64,000 nt of DNA from positions 62,001-126,000 of the forward strand of contig NZ_FOVL01000010.1 of the NCBI RefSeq assembly GCF_900115145.1, written 5' to 3'. Positions 54,457 through 62,283 of this stretch are shown here, one piece after another; within the stretch, counting starts at the first letter, position 1, and each line of letters begins with the position of its first letter. Source of the DNA: Salegentibacter flavus. Its GTDB lineage: Bacteria > Bacteroidota > Bacteroidia > Flavobacteriales > Flavobacteriaceae. Both the position numbers and the translations under genes were made by a program. The notes beneath the pieces were generated by a model, which had not been told where the DNA came from, ran no database searches, and saw only the letters and a list, made by a program, of their open reading frames with translations.

Positions 54457-54703
54457 ATATTTCCTGTTTAAGCCGCTCCTTTATATTGCGTTTTTCTTCT
54501 GAAGTGCAGCCTTTAATCCTTGCTTTTTTGATTAATTGAGTGAGTTTGGAGTTCTTTGCAGAATAATCCCGGCATTTTTTACAAAATAGATTATGAATGA
54601 TAATGCTGGTTTTCTCCCTTACATTGGCCTCGTTGTACTCTTTTTTATCACAACAGTTTGCGGCATTGGAGCAATCGAAGATGAAAAATTTAGATTTCTG
54701 CAT
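54431..54703 (-). CDS. Small Cys/His protein with a ZAS-like motif, candidate anti-sigma factor
   Basis: A 90-residue soluble protein. The segment HNLFCKKC matches the HxxxCxxC signature of zinc-binding anti-sigma factors, and a further Cys pair (ANCC) is near the N-terminus; the C-terminal half is a basic helical region. I take the ATG at 54703, 2 nt after the upstream sigma-factor stop. The arrangement suggests it binds and controls that sigma factor. No transmembrane helix is present, so it would be a cytosolic regulator. Function is inferred from motif and position. Confidence 0.7.
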   Translation of the reverse strand: MQKSKFFIFDCSNAANCCDKKEYNEANVREKTSIIIHNLFCKKCRDYSAKNSKLTQLIKKARIKGCTSEEKRNIKERLKQEISKQKSSSN

Positions 54704-54705
54704 AA

Positions 54706-55257
54706 TTAAAGCCATTTTTTTTCTAAACAGGCGGCGAGAGCTGTTCGGGCCCTGTGGATTATTACCCAAAGATTAGACGGGGTGATTTTGAATTCATTAC
54801 ACACTGCCTCAGTGTCGGCACCATCTATTGTTTTCATTTTAAAAATTGCTGCATGTTTTGGATTGATCTCGTCCAGACATTCCAAAATGGCTAACCTCAG
54901 TTCTTCGTTTTCCATTTCATCTTCCGCGCTGCGGTCAAAATCGTCAGCTACCTGTTCTTCTAACCATTCCCCGGTGTTTTCGTCATCTGAATAATTGATT
55001 CGCACTTCGGCTTTACCTTTTTGCGAATTTATCCTGCGGTAATAATCTATTACCTTTCTCTTAAGAATAGAAATAAGCCAGGTGCGTTCAGAAGCTTTGC
55101 CTAAAAAGTTGTCTTTTGAATTGAGACCGGCAAGAAAAGTCTCAGAAACGAGGTCGTTAGCGATCTCGCGATCGTTCACCCGAACAATTGCGTAGTTAAA
55201 AAGGTAGTCGGCATATTTGTCTACCCATTTGTTGGGATCTAACGTATGTTTAGGCAT
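54706..55257 (-). CDS. Sigma-70 family (ECF-type) RNA polymerase sigma factor
   Basis: A 183-residue sigma factor with region 2 (about residues 12-80, ANDLVSETFLAGL, with RTWLISILKRKVIDYYR) and region 4 (about 125-180, with FKITPSNLWVIIHRARTAL). An acidic linker sits between. I chose the ATG at 55257 over a frame-open start at 55365 because the added residues are not sigma-like and a promoter-like element lies at 55278-55285. It is followed at once by a ZAS-like protein gene. Confidence 0.9.
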   Translation of the reverse strand: MPKHTLDPNKWVDKYADYLFNYAIVRVNDREIANDLVSETFLAGLNSKDNFLGKASERTWLISILKRKVIDYYRRINSQKGKAEVRINYSDDENTGEWLEEQVADDFDRSAEDEMENEELRLAILECLDEINPKHAAIFKMKTIDGADTEAVCNEFKITPSNLWVIIHRARTALAACLEKKWL

Positions 55258-55277
55258 AGGTTTCTTGAATATCCTTT

Positions 55278-55285
55278 CAAAATTA
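55278..55285 (-). promoter_or_regulatory. Putative -7 element for the sigma-factor gene
   Basis: On the minus strand TAATTTTG, an exact match, 21 nt before the start codon at 55257. Confidence 0.45.
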
Positions 55286-55383
55286 ACAACTTTCCACCGA
55301 TTTATAGTTATAAAAAATATAAGTTTAAATAGGGGGTAACCGGGTAATTGATTTAAATAACTCAAAAACCCGGTCCTGTCCTT

Positions 55384-57414
55384 CTATTTCTTCAGCAAGC
55401 CGGCTCTTTTCAGTAAAGCATCCGGACTTGGCTCCTTTCCACGAAAACGCTTGTAAAGTGTCATTGGATGCTCGGTGCCACCGCGTGAAAGGATGACAGA
55501 CTTAAATTTATTGGCAATCTCCCTGCTGAAAATTCCATTTTCCTGGAAGTATTCAAAAGTATCGGCATCGAGAACTTCTGCCCATTTATAAGAGTAGTAC
55601 CCGGCTGAATAACCTCCCTGGAAGATATGTGAAAAAGCAGTGCTCATACAGTTTTCGGGAACATCGGGATATAATTTTGTGGGTTCAAAGGCTTTGTCTT
55701 CGTGAGTTTTTACATCGGTAATACCGGTTGGATCTATGCCGTGCCAGCTGAGATCGAGTAAGCCAAAACTAAGTTGGCGCAGGGTTGCCATGCCTTCGTG
55801 GAAATTAGCCGATTCCTTGATTTTTTGAACCAGTTCCATCGGGATAACTTCCCCGGTTTCATAGTGCCTGGCAAAAAGTTCAAGCGCCTCCTTTTCATAA
55901 CACCAGTTTTCCAGCACCTGGCTGGGGAGTTCCACGAAATCCCAGTAAACATTCGCTCCGGAAAGGCTGGGATAGGTCGTATCTGCCAGCATTCCGTGCA
56001 ACGCATGCCCGAATTCGTGGAAAAGGGTGGTTACCTCGTTGAAGGTCAACAGTGAAGGTCGGGTTTTAGAAGGTTTGGTGAAATTGCAAACAATGGAAAT
56101 ATGTGGTCTTTCCTGTTTTCCATCTTTTACATATTGTGATTTGTAACCGGTCATCCAGGCCCCGTCGCGTTTCCCGGGTCGTGGATGGAAATCGGCATAG
56201 AAGAGAGCAATGGGTTTTCCATCTTCATCATTGACCTGATATGTTTTCACATCTGGATGATAAGTATCAATATCGGTAACCTCGTTGAATTGAATTCCAT
56301 ACAATCTTCCGGCGATTTCGAAAACCCCATTGATAACATTTTCCAGTTTAAAATAAGGTTTTAGCTTTTCGTCATCGAGATTAAAACGCCTTTGTTTAAG
56401 TTTTTCAGCATAAAATGCAGCATCCCATTTCTCAAGGCGATCTATATTGTCTAACTCCTTCGCAAAATCTTCCAGTTCTTTGAATTCCTTTTGGGCAGCT
56501 GGTTTTGCTTTTTCCAATAACTCTTCCAGGAAGCCATTTACCTTTTCGGGAGTTTCAGCCATTCTTTCTTCGAGAACGAAGTGGGCGTGGGTCTTAAAGC
56601 CAAGCAGTTGAGCTCTTTTATAACGTAGTTTTACTATTTGCAGAACATTTTCCCTGTTATCCAGTTCATCACCGTGAAAAGCTTTAGATCCGAATGCCAA
56701 AGCCATTTTTTTGCGCAGCTCACGGTTTTCAGCATATTTCATAAACGGCAGAAAACTGGGGTATTCCAATGTGAAGATCCATCCTTCTTTTCCTCTGGTT
56801 TCTGCAACAGAACTGGCTTCCTCCTTAAAACTCTCAGGCAGACCTTTTAGATCTTCCTCCCGGGTAACGTGGAGCTCAAATTTATTGGTTTCCGCAAGAA
56901 CATTCTCCCCGAAATTCAGGCTTAGAGAAGAGAGTTGCTTGTCAATTTTTCTAAGCTCCTCCTGTTTTTCTGCGGGTAGGTTAGCCCCGTTTCTTGCAAA
57001 AGCCTTGTATTTTTTGTCAAGGAGAGTTTGTTGTTCCGCACTTAGTTCTAATTTGTCTTTTTTATCAAAAACAGCTTTTACACGTTCGAAAAGAGCTTTG
57101 TTCAGGATGATATCATTTCTGAATTCCGATAAAATAGGGGATACTTCCTGGGCGATCTCCTGGATCTCCTTATTGGTTTCGGCAGAATTTAAATTGAAGA
57201 AAATACTGGTAACCCTATCGAGTTGATTTCCTGAAAATTCAAGAGCTTCAATGGTGTTTTGAAAATTTGGATTTTTTTCTGAATTCGTTATTGTCTCAAT
57301 TTCCTTGCGAGCCATTTCAATGGCTTGTGTTATAGCGGGTTTAAAATGCTCGGTTTTAATTTTGGAAAAAGGGGCATATTCAAATTCCTTTAATAGAGGA
57401 TTGGAGTTATTCAT
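55384..57414 (-). CDS. M3 family metallopeptidase (oligopeptidase A/Dcp-like)
   Basis: A 676-residue zinc endopeptidase or dipeptidyl carboxypeptidase degrading short peptides. The zinc motif HEFGHALHG is at about residues 465-473, with a Glu ligand in the following helix (ELPSQVLENW). N-terminal helical domain and length match the family. No signal peptide is visible, so it is probably cytoplasmic. Confidence 0.95.
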   Translation of the reverse strand: MNNSNPLLKEFEYAPFSKIKTEHFKPAITQAIEMARKEIETITNSEKNPNFQNTIEALEFSGNQLDRVTSIFFNLNSAETNKEIQEIAQEVSPILSEFRNDIILNKALFERVKAVFDKKDKLELSAEQQTLLDKKYKAFARNGANLPAEKQEELRKIDKQLSSLSLNFGENVLAETNKFELHVTREEDLKGLPESFKEEASSVAETRGKEGWIFTLEYPSFLPFMKYAENRELRKKMALAFGSKAFHGDELDNRENVLQIVKLRYKRAQLLGFKTHAHFVLEERMAETPEKVNGFLEELLEKAKPAAQKEFKELEDFAKELDNIDRLEKWDAAFYAEKLKQRRFNLDDEKLKPYFKLENVINGVFEIAGRLYGIQFNEVTDIDTYHPDVKTYQVNDEDGKPIALFYADFHPRPGKRDGAWMTGYKSQYVKDGKQERPHISIVCNFTKPSKTRPSLLTFNEVTTLFHEFGHALHGMLADTTYPSLSGANVYWDFVELPSQVLENWCYEKEALELFARHYETGEVIPMELVQKIKESANFHEGMATLRQLSFGLLDLSWHGIDPTGITDVKTHEDKAFEPTKLYPDVPENCMSTAFSHIFQGGYSAGYYSYKWAEVLDADTFEYFQENGIFSREIANKFKSVILSRGGTEHPMTLYKRFRGKEPSPDALLKRAGLLKK

Positions 57415-57491
57415 AGATTGAAATTGACGTTTTTGTAAAAATTTTTAACCCAAAAGAGTGTGTTTTAACAATTTTTTGTATATTCGAAGCT

Positions 57492-57629
57492 TAAAATAAG
57501 ACACTATTAGCAGTGTGATCTTCTTTTAAAGTTTTTCTGGATTAATATTTTAGAATGGTTAATAAATTATTTTACAGATTTTAGAACTAACACTGCTATA
57601 GGCCACGTCGCAAGACGTGGCTTTTTTTA
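57492..57629 (+). ncRNA. Candidate structured small RNA next to purE (6S-like architecture)
   Basis: This plus-strand unit lies between two minus-strand genes. A near-consensus -7 element TATATTCG (57479-57486, one mismatch) would start a transcript near 57492. CTATTAGCAGTG (57504-57515) pairs with CACTGCTATAG (57591-57601) in 11 bp with one bulged U, enclosing an AU-rich interior of about 75 nt, and a perfect 8-bp terminator with a GCAA loop and T-tract directly abuts the closing stem. A closing stem with a loose AU-rich interior resembles 6S RNA, which in some other phyla also lies near purK or purE. The identity is inference. Confidence 0.4.
57602..57629 (+). terminator. Terminator of the candidate small RNA
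   Basis: GCCACGTC (57602-57609) pairs with GACGTGGC (57614-57621) around GCAA, then seven Ts. Its T-tract faces right, so it serves plus-strand transcription, not purE or the M3 peptidase gene. Confidence 0.85.
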
Positions 57630-57639
57630 TTTCTACTTT

Positions 57640-58125
57640 CTACTTCTTTAGCTTTTCAGCTCCTTCGATCACTTTTTGTTTAAGACCTTCCTTATAAAAA
57701 ATAACCTTATCTAAAGTACATTTATCGGCAGTTCCTATGATTTGAGCTGCCAGTATTCCAGCGTTTTTGGAGCCATTAAGGGCCACCGTCGCAACGGGCA
57801 CCCCGCCGGGCATTTGCAAAATGGAAAGAACAGAATCCCAGCCATCTATGGAGTTGCTCGATTTTACCGGCACTCCAATCACCGGAAGTGGAGATAAAGA
57901 AGCGATCATCCCCGGCAAATGTGCAGCTCCGCCGGCACCGGCAATAATTACTTTGATCCCTCGCTCGTGAGCTGTTTTCCCATATTCGAATAATTTTTCG
58001 GGAGTGCGATGGGCTGAGACGATATCTACTTCCACCTCAATATCAAAACCTTTTAATATGTCTATGGCGTCCTGCATCACCGGCATATCGCTGGTGCTTC
58101 CCATTATTACTGCTACTTTGCTCAT
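57640..58125 (-). CDS. purE: N5-carboxyaminoimidazole ribonucleotide mutase
   Basis: A 161-residue class I PurE that shifts the carboxyl group of N5-CAIR to make CAIR in purine synthesis. It shows the GSTSDMPVM phosphate-binding N-terminus, the catalytic-His SAHRTP motif, and GAGGAAHLPGM. It follows purK with 1 bp between; the two work in sequence. Confidence 0.97.
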   Translation of the reverse strand: MSKVAVIMGSTSDMPVMQDAIDILKGFDIEVEVDIVSAHRTPEKLFEYGKTAHERGIKVIIAGAGGAAHLPGMIASLSPLPVIGVPVKSSNSIDGWDSVLSILQMPGGVPVATVALNGSKNAGILAAQIIGTADKCTLDKVIFYKEGLKQKVIEGAEKLKK

Positions 58126-58126
58126 A

Positions 58127-59284
58127 TTATTTGCTTATTACTTTTATTGAATTTTTTACTTCTTCGGCGACCCTCCGGGCTTCTGCCAGATCCTTATTCA
58201 CAATGGTGACGTGCCCCATTTTTCTGAAAGGTCGGGTTAATTTCTTTCCGTAGATGTGAGGGGTCACTCCATCCATCCTTAGGATTTTCTCTATATTTTC
58301 ATAAACAACCTCTCCTTCGTAATCTTTATCGCCAACTAAATTTACCATAATTCCCCCAACTTTACTTTCAGTATTTCCGAGGGGAAGGTCTAAGATAGCT
58401 CGAACTTGCTGTTCAAACTGATTGGTGAAGGAAGCTTCAATGCTGTAATGTCCACTGTTGTGCGGCCGAGGCGCAACTTCATTGACCAGGATCTCATCAT
58501 TTTCAGTCTGGAACATTTCTACAGCCAATAGCCCCACGTGATTAAAGGCTTCGGAGACTTTTTCTGCTAATTTTCTGGCGTTTTCTGCGACTTTTTCTTC
58601 GATTCGGGCAGGACAGATAACATATTCTACCTGATTGGCAGTAGGGTGAAATTCCATTTCAACCACAGGATAAGTCCTGATCTCTCCCGAAGGGTTTCGG
58701 GCTACAATTACGGCAAGTTCATTTTTAAAGGGTACAAGGCTTTCTGCAATGCATTCACCTTTTGTAATTTGATCAAGATCTTCTCTGGTTTTTATAACAG
58801 CAACCCCTTTCCCGTCATAACCGCCGGTAGCGCTTTTCCATACGAAAGGCAGACTTAAAGTGCCCTTTTCAACAGCTATGAGAAGCTCTTCTTTATTATC
58901 GAAAATTTCAAATTCTGCAGTTGGAATATCTTTCTCCTTGTAAAATTTTTTCTGAATGGCTTTATTCTGGATTTTATCCAAAGTATCTGCCGATGGCCAG
59001 GTTTTTATACCTTCCTTTTCTAGCTGTCTTAGGGCGTCTGTATTAACCCCTTCAATTTCAAAGGTAAGCACGTCTACCTTTCTGCCGAAGTTGATAACAG
59101 TATCATAATCCATAAGGTCACCTTGCTCAAAATAATTGCAGGAAATCCTGCAGGGGGCTTCTGGGCTGGGATCTAAAACGTGGGTGTGAATATCGAACTT
59201 ACGGGTTTCGTAAAGCATCATTTTCCCAAGCTGTCCGCCGCCGAGGATACCGAGTTTGAAATCTGAAGAAAAATAATTTCGCAT
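58127..59284 (-). CDS. purK: 5-(carboxyamino)imidazole ribonucleotide synthase
   Basis: A 385-residue ATP-grasp enzyme that carboxylates AIR with bicarbonate and ATP to give N5-CAIR. The GILGGGQLGKMM N-terminus, the ATP-grasp KSATGGYDGKGV and the EVAPRPHNSGHY segment are characteristic. I chose the ATG at 59284; an in-frame TTG at 59305 would overlap the -7 promoter element at 59303-59310. Confidence 0.97.
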   Translation of the reverse strand: MRNYFSSDFKLGILGGGQLGKMMLYETRKFDIHTHVLDPSPEAPCRISCNYFEQGDLMDYDTVINFGRKVDVLTFEIEGVNTDALRQLEKEGIKTWPSADTLDKIQNKAIQKKFYKEKDIPTAEFEIFDNKEELLIAVEKGTLSLPFVWKSATGGYDGKGVAVIKTREDLDQITKGECIAESLVPFKNELAVIVARNPSGEIRTYPVVEMEFHPTANQVEYVICPARIEEKVAENARKLAEKVSEAFNHVGLLAVEMFQTENDEILVNEVAPRPHNSGHYSIEASFTNQFEQQVRAILDLPLGNTESKVGGIMVNLVGDKDYEGEVVYENIEKILRMDGVTPHIYGKKLTRPFRKMGHVTIVNKDLAEARRVAEEVKNSIKVISK

Positions 59285-59302
59285 AAAAATTTCCTGTTTA
59301 CG

Positions 59303-59310
59303 CAAAAATA
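59303..59310 (-). promoter_or_regulatory. Putative -7 element for purK-purE
   Basis: On the minus strand TATTTTTG, an exact match, 19 nt before the start at 59284. It decides against the longer purK start. Confidence 0.5.
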
Positions 59311-59376
59311 AATTTTTAAGGCGTATTGCCCTACTTAATCTTACATAATTCAGCAGACCTAGTAATAGAGAATCCT

Positions 59377-59384
59377 TATCTTTG
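59377..59384 (+). promoter_or_regulatory. Putative -7 element for the HPRT-Adk gene
   Basis: TATCTTTG is an exact match 21 nt before the TTG start at 59405, divergent from the purK promoter. Confidence 0.5.
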
Positions 59385-59404
59385 CGTTTTTAAAAATTTC
59401 AATT

Positions 59405-60520
59405 TTGATAAAATTACACGACCTCAGTTTCGAACCATATATTTCAGAAGAGGAAATCGATGCGGCTATCACCCGGGTTGCCGCTCGTTTAAATGAAGAT
59501 TACCAGGGAGAAAGCCCCGTTTTTTTAGGGGTTTTGAACGGTGCTTTTATGTTCGCTTCAGAAGTGATTAAAAGATTTAATGGAGACTGTGAAGTAAGTT
59601 TCGTGAAACTCGGTTCCTACCAGGGAACTGAATCTACCGGAAATGTAGAAACCCTGCTGGGCTTAAATCACTCCTTAAAAGGCCGGAAGGTGATCCTGCT
59701 GGAAGACATTGTAGATACCGGAAATACTCTTAATACCATTAACGGAATTCTGGAGAAAGAAGAGGTGGCCGGATATGAAGTTGCTACTCTTTTCTATAAA
59801 CCCGAAGCTTATAAGAGAAAATTCAATATTAAATATGTGGGATTGGAAATTCCCAATAAATTTATTGTAGGTTACGGATTGGATTATGATGGTCTTGGCC
59901 GAAATCTGCGCCAGGTATATAAAAGAAAAGAAAACAACATGACAAATTTAGTACTCTTCGGACCTCCCGGGGCCGGAAAAGGAACTCAGGCAACAATTTT
60001 AAAGGAAAAATACAATCTGGTGCATATCTCAACCGGGGATGTATTCAGGTACAATATTAAAAACCAGACAGAGCTCGGGCTTAGTGCTAAGGCTTTTATC
60101 GATCGTGGCGAGCTGGTACCCGATACGGTGACCATCAATATGCTAAATGCTGAAGTGGTTAAAAATGAAGGTTGCAATGGTTTTATCTTTGACGGTTTTC
60201 CCCGAACCGAAGCTCAGGCTGATGCCCTTGAAGAACTACTTCAGGAAAAAGGTACAGAAGTAAGCGCAATGATCGCCCTTGAGGTAGAAGATCACGTGCT
60301 GGTAGAACGACTTCTGGAGCGCGGAAAAACTTCAGGTCGACCTGATGATGCCGATGAAACTGTGATAAGAAACCGAATTAAGGTTTATTATGATGAAACT
60401 GCTATCCTTAAAGAATACTACAAAAAGCAAGGTAAATATTATGGTGTGGATGGCGTAGGTTCTATAGATGAAATTACCGCCCGACTTAGTGCGGTAGTAG
60501 ACGAATTGATGAAGAAATAA
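59405..60520 (+). CDS. Fused hypoxanthine phosphoribosyltransferase-adenylate kinase
   Basis: A 371-residue single frame joining two purine enzymes. Residues 1-178 are a type I phosphoribosyltransferase with the PRPP-binding LLEDIVDTGNT, converting hypoxanthine or guanine to IMP or GMP. Residues 179-371 are a complete adenylate kinase with the P-loop GPPGAGKGTQ, NMP-binding DGFPRTEAQ and the LID region RGKTSGRPDDADET in the short, zinc-free form. There is no stop at the join, where ATG (59939) opens the kinase part after a KRKENN linker. Translation starts with TTG at 59405; the ATG at 59939 could give separate kinase. In many relatives hpt and adk are adjacent separate genes. Confidence 0.92.
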   Translation: MIKLHDLSFEPYISEEEIDAAITRVAARLNEDYQGESPVFLGVLNGAFMFASEVIKRFNGDCEVSFVKLGSYQGTESTGNVETLLGLNHSLKGRKVILLEDIVDTGNTLNTINGILEKEEVAGYEVATLFYKPEAYKRKFNIKYVGLEIPNKFIVGYGLDYDGLGRNLRQVYKRKENNMTNLVLFGPPGAGKGTQATILKEKYNLVHISTGDVFRYNIKNQTELGLSAKAFIDRGELVPDTVTINMLNAEVVKNEGCNGFIFDGFPRTEAQADALEELLQEKGTEVSAMIALEVEDHVLVERLLERGKTSGRPDDADETVIRNRIKVYYDETAILKEYYKKQGKYYGVDGVGSIDEITARLSAVVDELMKK

Positions 60521-60555
60521 TATCGCCTGTTAAAAGGACGAAATAAGATTGAATT

Positions 60556-61563
60556 ATGACTGAAGGGAATTTTGTTGATTATGTGAAGATTCATGTGGCC
60601 TCCGGAAAAGGCGGGAAAGGATCTGCGCATTTACACCGCGAGAAATATATCACTAAAGGAGGTCCCGATGGGGGAGATGGTGGTCGTGGTGGCCATGTTA
60701 TCATAAAAGGTAATAAAAATCTCTGGACGCTTTTTCACTTAAAATTCAAAAGACACGTAAAAGCCGAACATGGCGGAAACGGGTCAAAACAGCGTAGCTC
60801 TGGTGCCGAAGGTTCCGATGAGTATATTGAGGTACCCCTGGGAACCGTGATTCGGGATACCGATACTCAGGAAATCCTGCACGAGATCACCGAAGATGGC
60901 CAGGAATTTATTGTCGCCGAAGGCGGAAAAGGAGGCCTGGGTAACTGGCACTTTAAAAGTTCTACCAATCAAACTCCGAGATATGCCCAACCCGGTATTG
61001 ATGGCGAGTTAAAAGACATAACCCTGGAGTTAAAGATACTTGCCGATGTTGGGCTTGTCGGTTTTCCTAATTCGGGAAAATCCACTTTACTCTCAGTGAT
61101 TACGGCGGCAAAACCTAAAATTGCCGATTACGAATTTACAACCCTTAAACCCAATCTTGGAATTGTTGAATACCGCGATTTTAAAACATTTGTGGTAGCC
61201 GATATTCCGGGTATTATTGAAGGAGCTGCGGAAGGAAAAGGAATTGGACATCGATTCCTAAGACATATTGAGCGGAACTCTACCTTACTCTTTCTTATTC
61301 CGGCTGATGCACCTGATATCGTGAAGCAATACGAGATCCTCTTAGACGAATTAAGGCGTTATAATCCTGAAATGCTTGTAAAAGATCGTCTGGTGGCTAT
61401 TTCAAAAAGCGATATGCTTGATGCCGAACTCAAAGCCGAAATTAAAGCTGAGCTCGATGAAAAACTCGATGCCTCCTGGTTGTTTATCTCCTCGATAGCC
61501 CACCAAGGGCTTCAGGAATTAAAGGACAGGTTGTGGGAAATGCTTAATAAAGAGCCTGTTTAA
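60556..61563 (+). CDS. obgE: GTPase ObgE/CgtA
   Basis: A 335-residue ribosome-associated GTPase acting in 50S assembly and stress control. The N-terminal Obg fold (about residues 1-157) has Gly-rich segments such as [10 protein letters not shown]; the G domain carries [11 protein letters not shown] (G1), the G3 segment DIPGIIEGA and SKSD (G4). The extra C-terminal domain of some Obg proteins is absent. It is 35 bp after the HPRT-Adk gene. Confidence 0.97.
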   Translation: MTEGNFVDYVKIHVASGKGGKGSAHLHREKYITKGGPDGGDGGRGGHVIIKGNKNLWTLFHLKFKRHVKAEHGGNGSKQRSSGAEGSDEYIEVPLGTVIRDTDTQEILHEITEDGQEFIVAEGGKGGLGNWHFKSSTNQTPRYAQPGIDGELKDITLELKILADVGLVGFPNSGKSTLLSVITAAKPKIADYEFTTLKPNLGIVEYRDFKTFVVADIPGIIEGAAEGKGIGHRFLRHIERNSTLLFLIPADAPDIVKQYEILLDELRRYNPEMLVKDRLVAISKSDMLDAELKAEIKAELDEKLDASWLFISSIAHQGLQELKDRLWEMLNKEPV

Positions 61564-61636
61564 TTCTTGTTAATACCTAAGGTTTACCCCTCATTTTTCT
61601 GTAATTTTAAGCTACTGCATTAAAAATACAGACCTA

Positions 61637-62155
61637 ATGAAGGCTTTAAAAACACTACTGGTTTTTCTGTTTCTGGCATCATGTAATGCTCCGCAAGCGG
61701 TGTATGACTACGACCAGGAGATAAACTTTTCTAATTATTCAACTTATGCACTTTTTCCTGATTTTCGGTCAGGATTGAGTCAATTGGATGAAAAACGCCT
61801 GCTGGCAAGCCTGGAAAACCAAATTCAGCAAAAAGGTTTCTCGGTTTCTTCGGAAGCAGATATGTATGTAAATGTTTATACCGATGAATATCATGAACAA
61901 AATCGAAACAGTGTAGGTATAGGAGTTGGTGGAAGTGGCCGAAATGTGGGAGTGGGAGTTTCAGGCGGAATTCCCCTGGGTGGCCCAGAAACCTACCTGC
62001 AAATAACTTTCGATTTTATTGATGTAAAAGACGATGCACTTATCTGGCAAGCGGTGGTAGAGAGCAAATTTAATCCTGATGCTTCCCCCCAGGAACGCCA
62101 GGCCCAGTTCGAAAAGATCGTTCAAAAAGCCCTGGAAGGTTATCCTCCTCAGTAG
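61637..62155 (+). CDS. DUF4136-domain lipoprotein
   Basis: A 172-residue lipoprotein with signal and lipobox (FLASC, Cys about residue 16), then the DUF4136 start DFxxYxTY-like (INFSNYSTYALFPDF), the Gly-rich GIGVGGSGRNVGVGVS and the C-terminal DDALIWQAVVES. These proteins are outer-membrane-associated with no known function. No operon partner is visible. Confidence 0.87.
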   Translation: MKALKTLLVFLFLASCNAPQAVYDYDQEINFSNYSTYALFPDFRSGLSQLDEKRLLASLENQIQQKGFSVSSEADMYVNVYTDEYHEQNRNSVGIGVGGSGRNVGVGVSGGIPLGGPETYLQITFDFIDVKDDALIWQAVVESKFNPDASPQERQAQFEKIVQKALEGYPPQ

Positions 62156-62191
62156 GAACTCGAAGTTTGGATTTTATGTCGACTAATAATT

Positions 62192-62273
62192 GAAAGAGGC
62201 TGTTAGAATAAAAATCACGTCATTCTGAACTTGATTCAGAGTCTCACAAGATGCTTTATTTAATAGCCTCTTC
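62192..62273. repeat. REP/MITE-like flavobacterial interspersed repeat
   Basis: An 80-bp element with terminal inverted repeats AAGAGGCTGTTA (62194-62205) and TAATAGCCTCTT (62261-62272), one mismatch in 12. Inside is CGTCATTCTGAACTTGATTC (from 62218), part of a palindromic motif with CTGAA and TTCAG arms that I recall as frequent in Flavobacteriaceae intergenic DNA. It separates the convergent DUF4136 and gltD genes and may act as a terminator. Confidence 0.55.
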
Positions 62274-62283
62274 TAATTATTCC

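Noticed and set aside
56711-57226. 171-codon open frame on the plus strand
   Set aside because: Entirely antisense to the M3 peptidase gene, Ser/Arg/Phe-rich with no domain and no promoter; it mirrors the codon pattern of the real gene.
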